Source of the DNA: Cristatella mucedo
Taxonomy: Eukaryota; Bryozoa; Phylactolaemata; Cristatellidae
NCBI GenBank assembly: GCA_009760855.2
Contig: WPIO01000033.1
Location: 1,714,501 to 1,774,500, forward strand
Direction: 5' to 3'
Length of the DNA: 60,000 bases
Part shown: in pieces, positions 10,600 through 53,540 of the stretch
How positions within the stretch are numbered: the stretch's first letter is position 1
Layout: each line of letters begins with the position of its first letter
Position numbers and translations under genes: made by a program
Notes under the pieces: model-generated
The model's input: only the letters and a program-made list of their open reading frames with translations
Told to the model about the DNA's origin: nothing
The model's database searches: none

Positions 10600-12900
10600 T
10601 AATATATCTCTGCCTGTAAATCCACAAATCCATTAAGACTATGTGGGTGTTACACAGGAGAGTTTTGTATAGTGCACTCACAACCTAAGCGGCTTTTGGT
10701 CCGCATTCATTAGCCAACAGACTTCGCCTCACCCAACAAAGAGAAAGTGGGAAGTACAGGAGAGTCAGGAGAGCAGTTGAGGTAGTGAGCAGCATGGAAG
10801 TGGCAGCTCAGGATCACTGAAAAAGATGACCAATAGTCGGTAACAGGAGAGTGGTTGTCGTTGTGTAAGAATTGTGGAAGCGAGTTCCGCAGTCCAAGAC
10901 CTGCAGAGCTAAAGCTTCTGTCGCCAACTGCCTTTAAGCGGAGCGGAGGAATGGAGCAGCTAATTTATTGTCCATACAGGACCTGAGGGTGCGAACAGGC
11001 TATAACTGGTGCAGCAGTTCAGCAATGTACGAAGGAGCCAAGCCGTGGCGGGCCTTGTGAGTCAGCGTCAGAACTTTTCTCTGTATCCGTTGGTCAACCA
11101 GCAGCCATCCTAGCTCTTTTAACAACGGAGACATGTGCTCAAACTTCTGGGACTTGAAGACTAGCCTTGCAACCATATTCATAGTCAGCTGCAGTGACCT
11201 AGATGCTTTCTTTGGTAGCCCAGCCAAAAGGGAATTACAATAATCAAGCGAGACAGAACTAAGGAGTTAGTTAATTTTTTTTTTATAAGCCACTGTGGAA
11301 GACACCCCCTAATCTTGGATAGGTATCGGACGTGATGGCTAGCTGTAAAAGCTGTCTTCTGAATGATGCTTTTAAAATTGAGGCAGCTGTCAAAAACTGC
11401 ACCTAAATTTCGAGCACGCTTAGGGCGTCGTTTGAGCAGCAGTTTGGTTTTATCGACATTTAGTTTCAAGACGTTTTGCGACATCCAGGATCGAATGTTG
11501 GAAAGGTAAGCGTTCAGTTTCTCAGTTGCTGCAGCTGATTCCGACGGATTGAATGCCAAATACATCGGAGTATCGTCAGCACAGAAGTGATATCCTATTC
11601 CATGGGTGAGCCGTTGTGGCACACTAGGTAAGGCAGTTGCTTTCACGAACTCGGTCCCGAGATCGTGGGTTCGAATACTGCCGTGGGAGATTCTTTATCG
11701 CAAATGCAAGCGGTGGTGATAGCCGTAAAGACTCTTCTGTCGCTATACAAAAAGAGGCTGTTTAATCAGCTAGGATTTTTTTAATCACTTTTCCCAGAGG
11801 TTGAGTATAAATGGAGAACCGCAAGGGACCGAGTACGGACCCTTGAGGGACTCCACAGGTAACCCGCCTTGTGTGTGAGACCTGATCCCCACACGACACG
11901 GATTGAACACGATCAGACAAGTATTATTTAAACCATGCCAGTGCTATGTCTGACAGACCGATCGTTGTTCTCAATCGTTCGAGTAGGACATTGTGATCAA
12001 TGGTGTCGAAGGCAGCTGATAGATCTAGCAGAGCTAGGGCAGTGACATTCCCGTCATCGTTGCTACTATAAATGTCATTATTAACACGGAGGAGAGCAGT
12101 TTCAGTGGAGCGTTGCCTCTTGAACTCTGATTGAAATGTTTCTAAAATTTCATTATTTTCAATATGTTCAACCAGCTGCTTAGCAACAATTATTTCAAGA
12201 ATCTTTGACAAGAAAGGAAGAAGGGAAACTAGGCGATAGTTTGCAAGGACCTCTCTATCTAATCCAGGCTTTGTAGGTATGGGTCTAACAATTGCCGATT
12301 GAAGGACTTGGGTACGACCCCCTTTACCAAAGAAGCATTACAAATCTCAGTTATGGCAGGGCTAAGTTGGTCTGCCAGTGAAGACCACAGAAATGAGAGT
12401 ATAGGGTCTTCAGGAGACGAGCTCTTTTTGCTAGACCATATTAAGGTAGCCACATCGCATGCAGAAACCTGGGAAAACCTTTTAATGAAGGTCACAGGTT
12501 GTAATTCCGCATATGCTTTATTCGGAGGGCGCTTTATGGAGGCACAAATGTGCACAACTTTTTCAGTAAAGAAGGCTGACAACTTTTCTGCTGAGCCGTT
12601 TACATCTAGGGAATCAGACCTCTCAGCATTGGCCAGTAAATGGTTTACTTTCTTATAAATCTGTTTAGGGTCGTACTGGCAGAAATTCAGCTTTCGAGTG
12701 AAAAAAGAAGCCCTGGCTTTTTAAATCGTCCAGTTGTAAACTCGAAGGAAGTCTTTGAAATCGACTAGATCTGCATCAGACCCTGATTTCTTGAAACGAC
12801 GTTCAAGGCTGCGTTTAACCCGGCGAACTTTAGGTGTTTTTTTGTAAATTCAAAGGAATCGTTTCAACTCTATGACAGTAGTCAGGTTAACATATTATCA
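10600..12900 (-). mobile_element. LINE-B copy, degenerate, interrupted by a SINE
   Basis: This is a non-LTR retrotransposon read right to left. It has a pre-RT segment (12582-12259), then reverse transcriptase with FQSEFKRQRSTETALLRV and LLDLSAAFDTIDHNVLLERL (12211-11924), then the post-RT segment NVLKLNVDKTKLLLKRRPKR (about 11490-11430). The 3' part of the ORF and the 3' UTR end near 10606 in an ATTAATGTAATGTAA stretch. The polymerase box A aspartate context (DLSAAFDT) is intact. Frameshifts and the SINE at 11598-11795 have broken the frame, so the copy is inactive. It resembles the CR1/Rex1/L2 group. Confidence 0.88.
11598..11795 (+). mobile_element. SINE-1 (tRNA-derived), full-length, inside LINE-B
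   Basis: The tRNA-like head has box A (TGGCACACTAGGTAAGGC) and box B (GGGTTCGAATACTG). The body contains the GCAAGCGGTGGTGATAGCCG block, and the 3' part is AAAAAGAGGCTGTTTAATCA followed by T-rich sequence. It interrupts the LINE-B frame at a point that is contiguous in the copy near 54340-54375. Confidence 0.88.
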
Positions 12901-12919
12901 CTCAATAGTTGACATGCTT

Positions 12920-13045
12920 TATTTACAGTTTATGTAAAATTCCTAGAGAGAGAATGAGTTTTCTTAGAGTGCTATAGAAGTATCTTTTTTTATCAACATG
13001 ACCTATATACAATGGACCGAGAAAAAGCTCCAGAGCCGAGTTTTT
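12920..13045 (+). repeat. LINE-tail-like dispersed repeat
   Basis: This has a LINE-A-like terminal stem-loop (CCTAGAGAGAGAATGAG ... AGAGTGCTATAGAAGTATC), followed by about 60 bp that also follows the same tail at 24195-24345. The shared extension suggests a distinct family or a subfamily end. Confidence 0.55.
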
Positions 13046-13210
13046 TGGAGTTTGCGAAAATTCCATACCCATTCGATTTGTCTGGCGGTTATCTCTCTGA
13101 GGCTTGTCTTTCATGTAGATGCTAGTTAATACGAGTAGTCGTCTGTATACATGGGTATGTGAAGAGCACCTCACGTTTGAGCATGAGAGCAAGAGTGAAA
13201 TATTATGTGT

Positions 13211-13221
13211 TCCTCTCTCTT

Positions 13222-13252
<31 letters not shown>

Positions 13253-13330
13253 TTTCTGGTCTGTGTGTATGTGTCTTTATGTGTATGTCCTTGCAGGAGT
13301 GTGTGTGAGTGAGTGTGTGTACTGATGTGT
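13211..13330. repeat. (TC)n and (TG)n low-complexity tract
   Basis: A TC-rich run of about 45 bp is followed by loose GTGTGTATG repeats. The strand-paired open frames are spurious. Confidence 0.9.
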
Positions 13331-13844
13331 GGGGAGCGAGAGCACAAGCACCTCACTGTCCTAGTCCCACTAGGTTAGTGATACTGAAAGTTGTAGTACA
13401 CTGCACCACGGTTCATAGCATGTTGTATGTGGCTCTTAGTCTTGCGATTAACAACGTGCAAATACCCAGCAGCAAGTTGAAAGCAAGGCCGGAGTTGGAG
13501 AAGAACTGGAGATAAACGGGAATGCGTTGCAGTCAAGAGCTGCCGAACTCAAGAAATTCATGTCAACCAACGTTCGAAAGGGAAAATTCCGATTGTCTTT
13601 CAAGAAATGTGTAGGAGAATGCTGCAGTTGTTGATGAGCGGAGCATAGGCACCGTTGACAATAATCACTCTGCTAATGAAAAGGGTTCTTTATCTAGGCC
13701 GTGAGAGAGTGTGGGAACACAGGGAGCTTAATGATGTTATAGTAGGTTAGGCTTTGGTCGTTAAAGGGGTATCTATCGTATCTGACCTTTGACTGGGCAA
13801 CACCAGTCATGGTAGCAGTGAGGTATATGCCTAAATTTACTTTA

Positions 13845-14130
13845 TCACAACACTGAGAGGCATTGTCTTTTATAGGGACCTGATTGCAACTGATTCAAAC
13901 GAAGGTTCATGCGAAAAACTGCACATCTTATAGCCAAACGATTCTCGAACAACAATTGCAACCCACCATCAACCTTGTCAGAACGCATGGACTGATAGAT
14001 TGAGAACCCGGGTGGGGTGGTCTCAGATATACAGCTACTGGAACAAGGTGTCATCCAAGTTTCGGTAAGCATCGAGGTCATACTGGATGAAGGTATCGAA
14101 ATACTGTTATTGCCCAAATTTAGCTAGCCG
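13845..14130 (-). mobile_element. LINE endonuclease-domain remnant
   Basis: The minus strand reads LTETWMTPCSSSCISE, then TTPPGFSIYQSMRSDKVDGG, then LLFENRLAI. This is the TETW and PPGF...R...GG pattern of the apurinic endonuclease domain at the start of LINE ORF2. It has the same orientation as LINE-B at 10600-12900 and may be the 5' end of that copy, separated by about 900 bp of unrelated sequence and microsatellite. Confidence 0.72.
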
Positions 14131-14640
14131 TGTACCTACCAGATATGAAGGCAGCCCACCTTTTGGTGCCTAGGCAACAGGCGAGGTCCAGAAACCATGC
14201 TCAGTTGCAAAACGGCACGTTGCTTGTGATCTCGCACGACTTATCTTCGCGGTATTTCTAATTAGCCACAGGGAAGATAGCTGCAATGGCAGCAGCCCGG
14301 GAGCAGGGCAGGCACGTTGCTTCAGATAGTGCACTCACCGGGAAGAGAAACCCTACGGCCTGAAAGAACAAATCTTATGATCTAGGAGCATCTCCGCAGA
14401 TTGGAACAGCTGAAAATGAAACTATTTGCATGACTACCTCTACTAATGCTGCTACATTGTGCACACTGTGCATTTATCGTCATAGGTAAGCCACAACACA
14501 GTGGCCATCAAGAATGTGCACACATTACATGCAAGACTGGCCAGGAAGGTCACCATAGCTTTGATGCAAGGCAAGTCTTGCTTTCAGGCAGAGTTGTTTG
14601 GCTGGTCTAAAGCAGTCTGGATTTGAACAGGGTTAAAAGT

Positions 14641-14806
14641 TAAAGGTTAGCTGATTTAGCCACATCATTTATATAGCAGCAGAAGAGCCTTAACGACCAT
14701 AATCACCACTTTCAGTGGGTATTATAGGATCGCCCACTGCAGGACTTGAATCTTCGACCTAGGTCTTGAAGAGCCAGCGCTTAACCCCTCGGCTACGACC
14801 TGTGGT
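14641..14806 (-). mobile_element. SINE-1 copy, decayed
   Basis: In antisense the 3' part (GCTGATTTAGCC, AGCAGAAGAGCCT) comes first. It is followed by the GATCGCCCACTGCAGGACTT segment, which corresponds to the box B side, and a degenerate box A side near 14790. Confidence 0.78.
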
Positions 14807-16227
14807 TGTGGCCCACCCTTATATCTATCAGATTGTGCGAAAAATCTATCCAGCGGTTTAGTCGTCTACTTTGAAAGCACAGCTTGAACTGATCAGTGTT
14901 ATCCCGGGTTCATAAAAGAGAGAGGCCAGCCGGTGCTGCAAAAATACTGCTGGCTGGCAAAAAAGGGAAGGAAATGTAAAGAACAGGCTGGTATTTTATT
15001 TCAGTGTGATTAGTAATGTAGCCTGCTCCTGGAATTTAGCTATTTCTATGCTGCCACCTTATGAATGTTCTTAGCCAAATTGCTGCCGCTAGAATTAATA
15101 TACTAATGCTTACTGTGCAAGCAGCGGTTTTCCTTTTTACTGCTCTTAGTCAATGCAATGTCAAGAGTGCACTTATCCTCGTTGAGCCTTAGTCAATTGG
15201 TGGCACACTCTAGCTGGAAACTGATACTAGTATAACAAGTTACAATTCCATTCTGCTACGGTTACTGTGCAAATGATCCGCCTTTTGCTGGCTGCTCTCA
15301 ACTAAGAATGGTCACCAGCCTTTAGCTCATGAAAGAATCCGTTTAAATAGCACACGGTACTAGCAGGCTTCTAGCACAGTTAGCAGGATTCTAGCACAGT
15401 TAGCATTCAATTTCAACTAACCGTCCTGATCTTGGCAGTTAGCACCTGATATCTCTTACAAAGGACAATGAACATTCGAATAGCTCGACAATGATAAGCA
15501 GATTCAGTTTTTCATATTTTCTTCTTCCAACATGGCAAAGCCATCATTTACATCTATGAAGCTGGCCCAGGGGAAAGCACCTGCTTGATTAAATGAACTG
15601 ATAAGTCGCCGAATGAGTGACACTGCAGAACTCATTCTTGGCTGAAGCCATTGCTTCCTCACTTTAAGCATCTGCAAAGAAAATTAATTTTCTGTTTTGA
15701 AATACTGCTATCAAGCAACCATCGATGCAATTAGAGGCCTGTACCGAAGACAAGTGTGTTTGTTATGCTGATAATCGGTAGGTGCTGTTAACGTCAACCA
15801 TGAATGCAGGTCTATTAAGATTGTTCTTGAGTCATGTGATGATCACGATTGGGACGAACACAAAAGCATTTAAAAGGGAATTCCTAATGCTTATACTTAT
15901 ACAGTGCATATACTTATAATCCAGGTAAACTATTTGACCAGAATTTCCCTGCACCGTAAGCATACATGGCATATTTCCTTAGAGCTTTAAGCACCATTTA
16001 ACACAATTGGCTGCTTCTGGGTGTAGTCACGTCACGACAAACAAGGAACTGGAGAAATTCAAGCTCTAATAATGCAGCCTATTGATAGGCTGCACGAGCC
16101 AGAAGTAGTTGTACGGTCCAATAGTCTTGTACCAAGACATTTATACAAATACATGGATACAACGTACCAAAAGAATAATCTTTCTAGGCAGTTTACATAT
16201 GCTGAAAAGGAAGCAAGTGAAAATTGG
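14807..16227. other. Gene-free stretch
   Basis: No gene was recognised. A small direct repeat (TTCTAGCACAGTTAGCA twice, near 15370-15405) is the only structure noted. Confidence 0.35.
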
Positions 16228-16380
16228 TTATAATAATAATAACAATACATTTGATATAGCGCCCTCATAGAACTGAATCTCTTTCTAGGCACTTCACATT
16301 TGCTGCAAAAGAAGCATGATCGAATGGTTAGTGGTAGTATGCTCAATAACAACAAGAATGACGTGGTTATAGGTGACATG
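16228..16380 (-). mobile_element. LINE-A 3' tail (antisense)
   Basis: TAATAATAATAACAATACAT at the left edge is the reversed (ATT)n end. The reversed stem-loop (AGCGCCCTCATAGAACTGAA) and the TTGCTGCAAAAGAAGCATGA block follow. Confidence 0.82.
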
Positions 16381-17458
16381 CATATTAGATAAAGATGCCA
16401 CACTACACTGCCACACACCGGTAAAAGCATGGGCAAATATCCCCACAGCATGCACACGCATGCGCATACAGATTAAAGCATGCTATAGTAAGGTTTTCAG
16501 ATTCAGTGGTTCAGCATTCACCATGACCATCTTGTGCTGTATTAAAACCATCAAAACCGGCGATCATTCCTCAAGATCGATGAGAAATTTGACATTGTCA
16601 TTAACTATCGTACACCTTCACCGAGCCTGAAAGTGCTCAGCCTGAATGAGCCCTGCTGAGCTTTTGGGCTGGTGCTTCAGAGAACCTTAGAACGTTAGCA
16701 ACAATGCACACACCTTCAGACCACACCGGTAAATGAAGGTCAGATCACTAGGACGGAGCAAGAACTATAAAGAACATGTAGGCTTACAATCTTATAATTC
16801 TTCATAGGCCACCTCGTTTCATAGATGCTTACGATAAATGTACCATCATAGTTAATGGAATGCTGTTGCCAGGCTCGAGTTTCTGCGGTTAGCCTGACCT
16901 TCCAAGAGCTCAATATGGTGCTCAGTCTCGACTATAATGTCAGCCTCTGATTAATTTCGTCTCGAACCGAAGCGCGTTCTAACTAATACCGCTATTTGAT
17001 TCGGCCGGGCGAACACCACTGCTCACTAGTCACCCGATCCGGATGATGTTTACATCACCTATCTAACAAGGCGGACGAACTGGTTAAAAGGAACAGTAGA
17101 TGGCTGTTCCATCCGGAACAAATCGCGCGGGACCGCAGAAAGTCTGCCCGGGGTGCGGTTGAATAGCCACCTGTACAGTGGGTCCACTCTTGAGTTATCC
17201 GCCCGCGAACAGAGCTCGCGTACCATTGCCCACCCCGACCGAGGAACCTAAGCCGTCGGGCCGAAATCAACGCTGCAATAACCACCTACAGTTACAATAA
17301 CAAGAGTAGAAACGAGCGTTACATTTACAAGATTCGTTTACATTCGCTCATATTCGTTGACGACTCAGGTACGATTACAAGAACCATAAGGAACCAAATT
17401 TGAAGTCGCTAGCGGAAGTAAGTGGGTGTGCACTTTCCGCAATTAGGGCTCCTGAACT
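16381..17458 (+). promoter_or_regulatory. Sequence upstream of the transporter gene; candidate promoter and 5' UTR
   Basis: This fills the gap between the LINE-A tail and the first transporter exon. From about 16880 the sequence is less AT-rich and has several CpG-containing words (CGGCCGGGCG, CCCGATCCGGATG). No convincing TATA box or initiator could be fixed. The call rests on position only. Confidence 0.3.
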
Positions 17459-17484
17459 ATGAACTCGTAATGGCGTGCGGATAG
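17459..17484 (+). promoter_or_regulatory. Two minimal upstream ORFs before the transporter start
   Basis: ATG AAC TCG TAA at 17459-17470 is followed by ATG GCG TGC GGA TAG at 17470-17484. Both are out of frame with the main start at 17580 and end before it. They matter only if transcription begins upstream of 17459, which cannot be seen here. Confidence 0.4.
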
Positions 17485-17579
17485 TGTCCTGCGACGAGTC
17501 AGCCGACGATGCAGTTCAAGTAAGCCGCCTGCCTCGAGAGAACATTTTCAGGATTACCGAATTCGGCTGCATATTCACT

Positions 17580-48958
<31,379 letters not shown>

Positions 48959-49162
48959 CGTCGTAGTACTCAGTCCTTTGGACTATGAACTAATTTGAAA
49001 TGTTTGGGCCAAAAAGTGCCAATTGTAGTTCCATTTGCCTAAACTGCGTGCTACCTGATTTCAGAACTGGAAGTATGGTACAGTCAGGTCTGTCACGTAT
49101 CAAAGGTGCTATGTATTTTTGTAGCTTGAAGCTTGATGCTTATACGTCCACGATTTACAAGT

Positions 49163-49168
49163 ATTAAA
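49163..49168 (+). terminator. Candidate poly(A) signal of the transporter gene (ATTAAA)
   Basis: ATTAAA lies about 205 nt past the stop codon, in the first AT-rich stretch downstream. It is the common variant hexamer. No AATAAA was seen closer. Confidence 0.4.
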
Positions 49169-50010
49169 TACTTGCTCAATGGAGACTTTTTAAGCTCAGG
49201 GCAGTTTATCTAAAATTGTTATATCAATACAGTTATGTGCACTTACTGTCTTTCATGTCTTTTTCATACTCGGTGAAAGGTTTAGGCGAACCACCCTAGT
49301 TCCTCGGAGCTACTAGCTACATCCTTTGACTACTGCCGCGCCATGAGAATGTATCTACTCTTCGGGTGCTGGGTTTATACACCCCACTATCAGGCTTATG
49401 GAGTAGCACGTGTACATTGATTAGCAGAAATTTTTAAACTCCGCCGACTAGGTCTCTACATAGATTGGTGGTTATCTGGCAGTAAGAGAAGAATCTGAAG
49501 ATAACATCGAAAGCCTCCTTAAGGTCAACAGCTAATAATTCATGCACTGTGTGCGCCAATCGCTAGTCCTAAATCTTGTAGAGCATGTTTAAGGCAGGTT
49601 GAAGCCAAGACTGAATTCCGATTCTTACCAAGCTACGACTTAGAAACAGCTCTTAACCAGCTGCAGAATTGTATGACTAGCATTAACTAAGAGACTACTT
49701 TTACAGAGGCTAAGAGGATTCAGCAGCTAAGGGAAGTAATTAAAAACTGTAGAGTTAATTTTCTTAATCTTTCAAGTCTTACATGACGTTTTCTTCTCGT
49801 ATGAAATTAAATATATACCAATTATCTGGAGCGTAGACATTATTAGTGAATTTTTTTTTATGTGTAAACTACGTTGAAAGGCATCTGTATTCACCATTAG
49901 CATAGAAACATACAGGTTGGAACATGACTTTTTTTAAGGACTAATGTTTTCATATACTTTTATATTTTGTATATACCTTACATAGATGTACATATAAATT
50001 TATATGACTT
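49169..50010. other. Gene-free stretch downstream of OATP
   Basis: No gene or element recognised. Confidence 0.35.
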
Positions 50011-50028
50011 CATATATATATATATATG

Positions 50029-50104
<76 letters not shown>

Positions 50105-50135
50105 TGTGTGTGTGTATGTGTGTGTTTTTGTATTT
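50011..50135. repeat. Compound (TA)n(TG)n microsatellite
   Basis: A short TA run followed by about 70 bp of TG and mixed TG/TA steps. Confidence 0.95.
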
Positions 50136-50486
50136 ATATTTATTTTTATGTGTGTCAGATTCAGCTTCTCGAGCCATTCGCAAAGTTACCTTGCACAGGC
50201 GTGAAACTGAAGCTGATGATGGCAGCCGCCTAGCTCGTGACATACGCCACATTTTCGGAGGACGGCGTGCATGAACTTTCTAAGGCACCCAACAATATGA
50301 GTCAAGTAAGCATTCTGCCTTCAGGTGGAATCACGGTTGGACGAGTAGGTGAAAGTAGGCTGCTCAATCCAGACCGCCGACCGTACGTCCGTTAGTAAGG
50401 CTTAATGGTCATGTCACTCGTCAGCACTAGCCCACCTATCTAACCTCCTTGTTCCTCCAGTGTGCTCTCACATCAACCGATCCTCA

Positions 50487-51040
50487 GCATGATAATAATA
50501 ATAATAATAATAAAGCCCCATCGGAGAACTCAATCTATTTCCAGGCGGTTTACAATTGCTGCAAAGGAAGCAACATCAAATGGTTAGTAGTAGCATGCTC
50601 AATAAACAACAACAACTTGGTTAGGGGTGACATGCACAGGGTCAGCATGCAAGTATGGTTAGTGGCAGTATGCACTGTGTCAGCACGCATAAGCTCACGA
50701 AGGACGAATCACAGTGACTCACTAAATGCTACGATAAATAGGTGCGTTTTTAGTATCTTTTTAAAGGTGGTCAAGACTGGAGATGTCGTGACGCAAGTCG
50801 GGAGTGAGTTCCAGGCTTTGGAAGCATATGAACTAAAGGCACGGTCTCCAAAGGATTTGAGTTTTGTACGAGGTATAGGTAAATGGTTAGATTCTGAAAA
50901 GCGGGTGGTACGATGCTTAGCCTCGTGGGGGAGTAGATCTGATAGGTAGGCTGGAGCCTAAGAATGATAGGACCTGAAAGTGAGGGACAAAACCTTGAAG
51001 CGGATGCGTTGCTTGACTGGGAGCCAGTGCATCTAGCCAT
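50487..51040 (-). mobile_element. LINE-A 3' third (antisense)
   Basis: TAATAATAATAATAATAAAG edge, reversed stem-loop and full 3' UTR, then reversed coding sequence with the ends of GDRAFSSYAPKAWNSLPT and DLLPH-type blocks. It stops at CTGGGAGCCAGTGCA. Confidence 0.88.
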
Positions 51041-51407
51041 CTCGCAGTCTTCAGCATTAATTAAAACGGTTTGGCGTTTTACCCTTCAGCTCGCAGTTAC
51101 CAAAGGTCGAGAACTCACATCTGGCTTCTGCCTGAAGTGAATTGAGATGCATCCGTTACGCTCTGATTTCGCTTCGCCGAGTGAACTTCTCTTTTTATCC
51201 CTGTGGACTTTGGGCGCCTACCTGTGGATGATTTAGCGCATGCTATGAGCCAGGGGTGTACATAACCGACTCCCAAGAGTGTCTTCTCGTGAGCTTTTAA
51301 TGATGGTCTAAGCATAATACTTGTGAGCTTTTGCATGCTCGTCTATACAGGATATCTTGCATATCACGAACCCTTGGTTATTGCTTCTCTTTCAATTTTT
51401 TAACGTA

Positions 51408-51410
<3 letters not shown>

Positions 51411-51480
<70 letters not shown>
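51411..51480. repeat. (TA)n(GA)n microsatellite next to a LINE-tail remnant
   Basis: About 28 bp TA then 42 bp GA. Directly after come TTCTCTTGGGCGCTATATCA and ATTATTATAAC, the right half of a LINE-A-type tail on the + strand. Confidence 0.93.
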
Positions 51481-51484
<4 letters not shown>

Positions 51485-51530
51485 CTTGGGCGCTATATCA
51501 ATGTTTAATGAGCATTATTATAACAATTTT

Positions 51531-52289
51531 CCATCAGAAACTATTTGGGCTACACTAAATTTGAAAGTAATTTCAGCTTTGCAAACTAAGAGAATTTCCT
51601 GGAGAATTTTTCAATAACATATAACAGTGGGCCTCCGGATGATAGAGATGTCAAAATAGCTTTGAATTTTCAAGTGTAATCTTTCACACAGTCTTATAGG
51701 TAGTGTACCCAAGGCCTGAAATTCCCGCACGGTTGGTGGTTCATTGCTGAAGGGTCCCCGTGGGAGATGGTCTCCTTCTGTTGCTGAGCTCTTTATTCAT
51801 ACTGCCCAGATGCAAGTGATATAAGCTGGCTCAAAATTTGGTTATCGTCAAATGCTTCATACTCTGCAGGAGCATTATATAATATTACCGCAAATCAACC
51901 TTGTAGGATTGCGATAAATATTAATTTATTTTGAAATGGATAAGGAACTACATGAATATTTGCACAGAAAAGAACCTCTTATTTGGCAGAACGAAACGGC
52001 AGCTTTATTTCATTAGATGGCATAGAAATCCAAAAGGATCCCTGTAAGTAGCCAACACTGTTACCGACGATCAATATCGACGCTACACGTTTTCCATAGT
52101 TAAAATTGTGTAAAAGGAAAAGGGTAACTGAGCTTTTTTTAAACATCTTGTTTTTTCATGCCTACTACATAGAAAATGAGCAGCCAATCAGAGCAGTATT
52201 TGTATGCCTCGGCAAATTAGACAAAACAAGACGGTGAGAAAAAATGTGAAGCAAACCTTGTACAGTAATATCGGAAGAACTGGTGAACA
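51531..52289. other. Gene-free AT-rich stretch
   Basis: No gene or element recognised. It contrasts sharply with the GC-rich island that begins near 52290. Confidence 0.35.
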
Positions 52290-52598
52290 GTATCTAGTTG
52301 GTCAGCGGCGGTGGTTGGCCAGGCGGCGTTGGTGTGCCACGAGGCCACGGCGTCGTGCGAGGCAACGGTCAGCGTGGTGGGGCTGAGGCGTCAGGCGGTG
52401 AGATGGCGCACGGAGAGGCGGCGGCGCCCGCGAAGGAGGCGGCGGCGTCCGTGAGAGTATCATGAAGGCGACGATGGCCTGCGACAAGCCGGTGGGCTGC
52501 GGCGCGGAACAGGCCGGAGAGTCTGAGCAGCACGGGGAGTCGCGCTGGCCGGAGGGGCCACGAAGGCCGGTGGGGCCGCGAAGGCCGGAGACGCGGCG

Positions 52599-52745
52599 GC
52601 GCAGGGCGGAGTCGCGGTGGCGCAGGACGGAGGCGTGGCGGCGCAGGATGGAGTCGCGGCGGCGCAGGACGGAGACGCGGCGGCGCAGGACGGAGACGAG
52701 GCGGCGCAGGACGGAGACGAGGCGGCGCAGGAGCGTAGAAGCGGC
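52599..52745. repeat. 21-bp minisatellite, array 1 (seven units)
   Basis: Units start GCGCAGGACGGAGACG; the last four are nearly identical. In the plus frame each encodes an Arg-rich heptad (RRRRTET). Confidence 0.92.
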
Positions 52746-52944
52746 TGGAGGTGGAGGCCGGTAAATCGCGGCTGCTGCACTTGGATTTGGTAAACGCTGG
52801 TCGGCATGGAGAGGCCGACAAGAGCGACCAGAAGCGGTGGCAGCAATCGCCAACTGTGTGCCGGGCAGCGAAGGCAGAGCCAGCAGAGACGCAGGTGGAG
52901 CCCGCAGAGGCGGTGGCAGAGACGGCGTCCACGAGTGAGGCGGA

Positions 52945-53195
52945 GGCGTCCGACACAGAGACGGTAGCGTCCGGCACAGAGACGGCAGCGTCCGGAAGAG
53001 AGGCGGAATAACTCGCAGCGAGACGGCGGCGTCCGACAGCGAGGCGCCAGCGTCCGGCAGCGATACGGCACCGTCCGGTAGAGCGACCGCGACGTCCGGC
53101 AGAGCGTTAGCAGCGTCCGGCAGAGCGCTGGCAGCGTCCGGCAGAGCGACGGCTGCGTCCGGCAGAGAGGAGGCAGCGTCCGGAAGAGAGGTGGC
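52945..53195. repeat. 21-bp minisatellite, array 2 (about twelve units)
   Basis: Units start GCGTCCGGCAGAGCGACG. Near 53008-53028 one unit has lost a base, which shifts the plus frame. The minus frame encodes a SLPDAAVALPDAA-type heptad repeat. The sequence is unrelated to array 1 although the period is the same. Confidence 0.92.
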
Positions 53196-53396
53196 GGCGG
53201 CTGGGAAAGCAGCGATAGAGAGCGAGACAGCATCGGTGGCCAGCGAGTCGGCTCTAATGGTCTCGGAGGCGACGGCGGCATGGAGCGAAGCGTTTGCTTC
53301 GGCGGAAGTGCGTGAAGCGCCCACTAAGGAGGCGGGCGAGACGCCCGCCGAGAAGGCGCACGAGATGCTTGCCGAGCTGTCGGAGGCGAAGACCAA

Positions 53397-53540
53397 AGAA
53401 TATATAGTTCATTTGTATAGCGCTCCAAGAGAACTTAATCTCAATTCAGGCGCTTCCCATGTGCCTCCGGGCTAGAACTCTCATGACGTTAGCCAGACCT
53501 TGATCGGGGCGAGCACCTTAACCGCTGGACCAAGAATGGC
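53397..53540 (-). mobile_element. SINE-2: tRNA-like head with a LINE-A-type tail
   Basis: Read on the minus strand, the head has box A (TGGTCCAGCGGTTAAGG) and a decayed box B (GAGTTCTAGCCCGG at spacing typical of a tRNA). The 3' part AAGCGCCTGAATTGAGATTA then AGTTCTCTTGGAGCGCTATA is the LINE-A terminal stem-loop. It splits the duplicated block of the GC-rich island. Confidence 0.75.

Noticed and set aside
17475-17579. Upstream extension of the transporter frame (35 codons)
   Set aside because: The only start in this extension is GTG. The first in-frame ATG is 17580, with a strong context, and the resulting N-terminus has the usual length for the family.
52302-53396. 364-codon minus-strand frame as a real gene
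   Set aside because: It is generated by the 21-bp arrays, which keep all frames open. Plus-strand frames are equally open, and no domain or splice context supports it. Kept only as part of the island.
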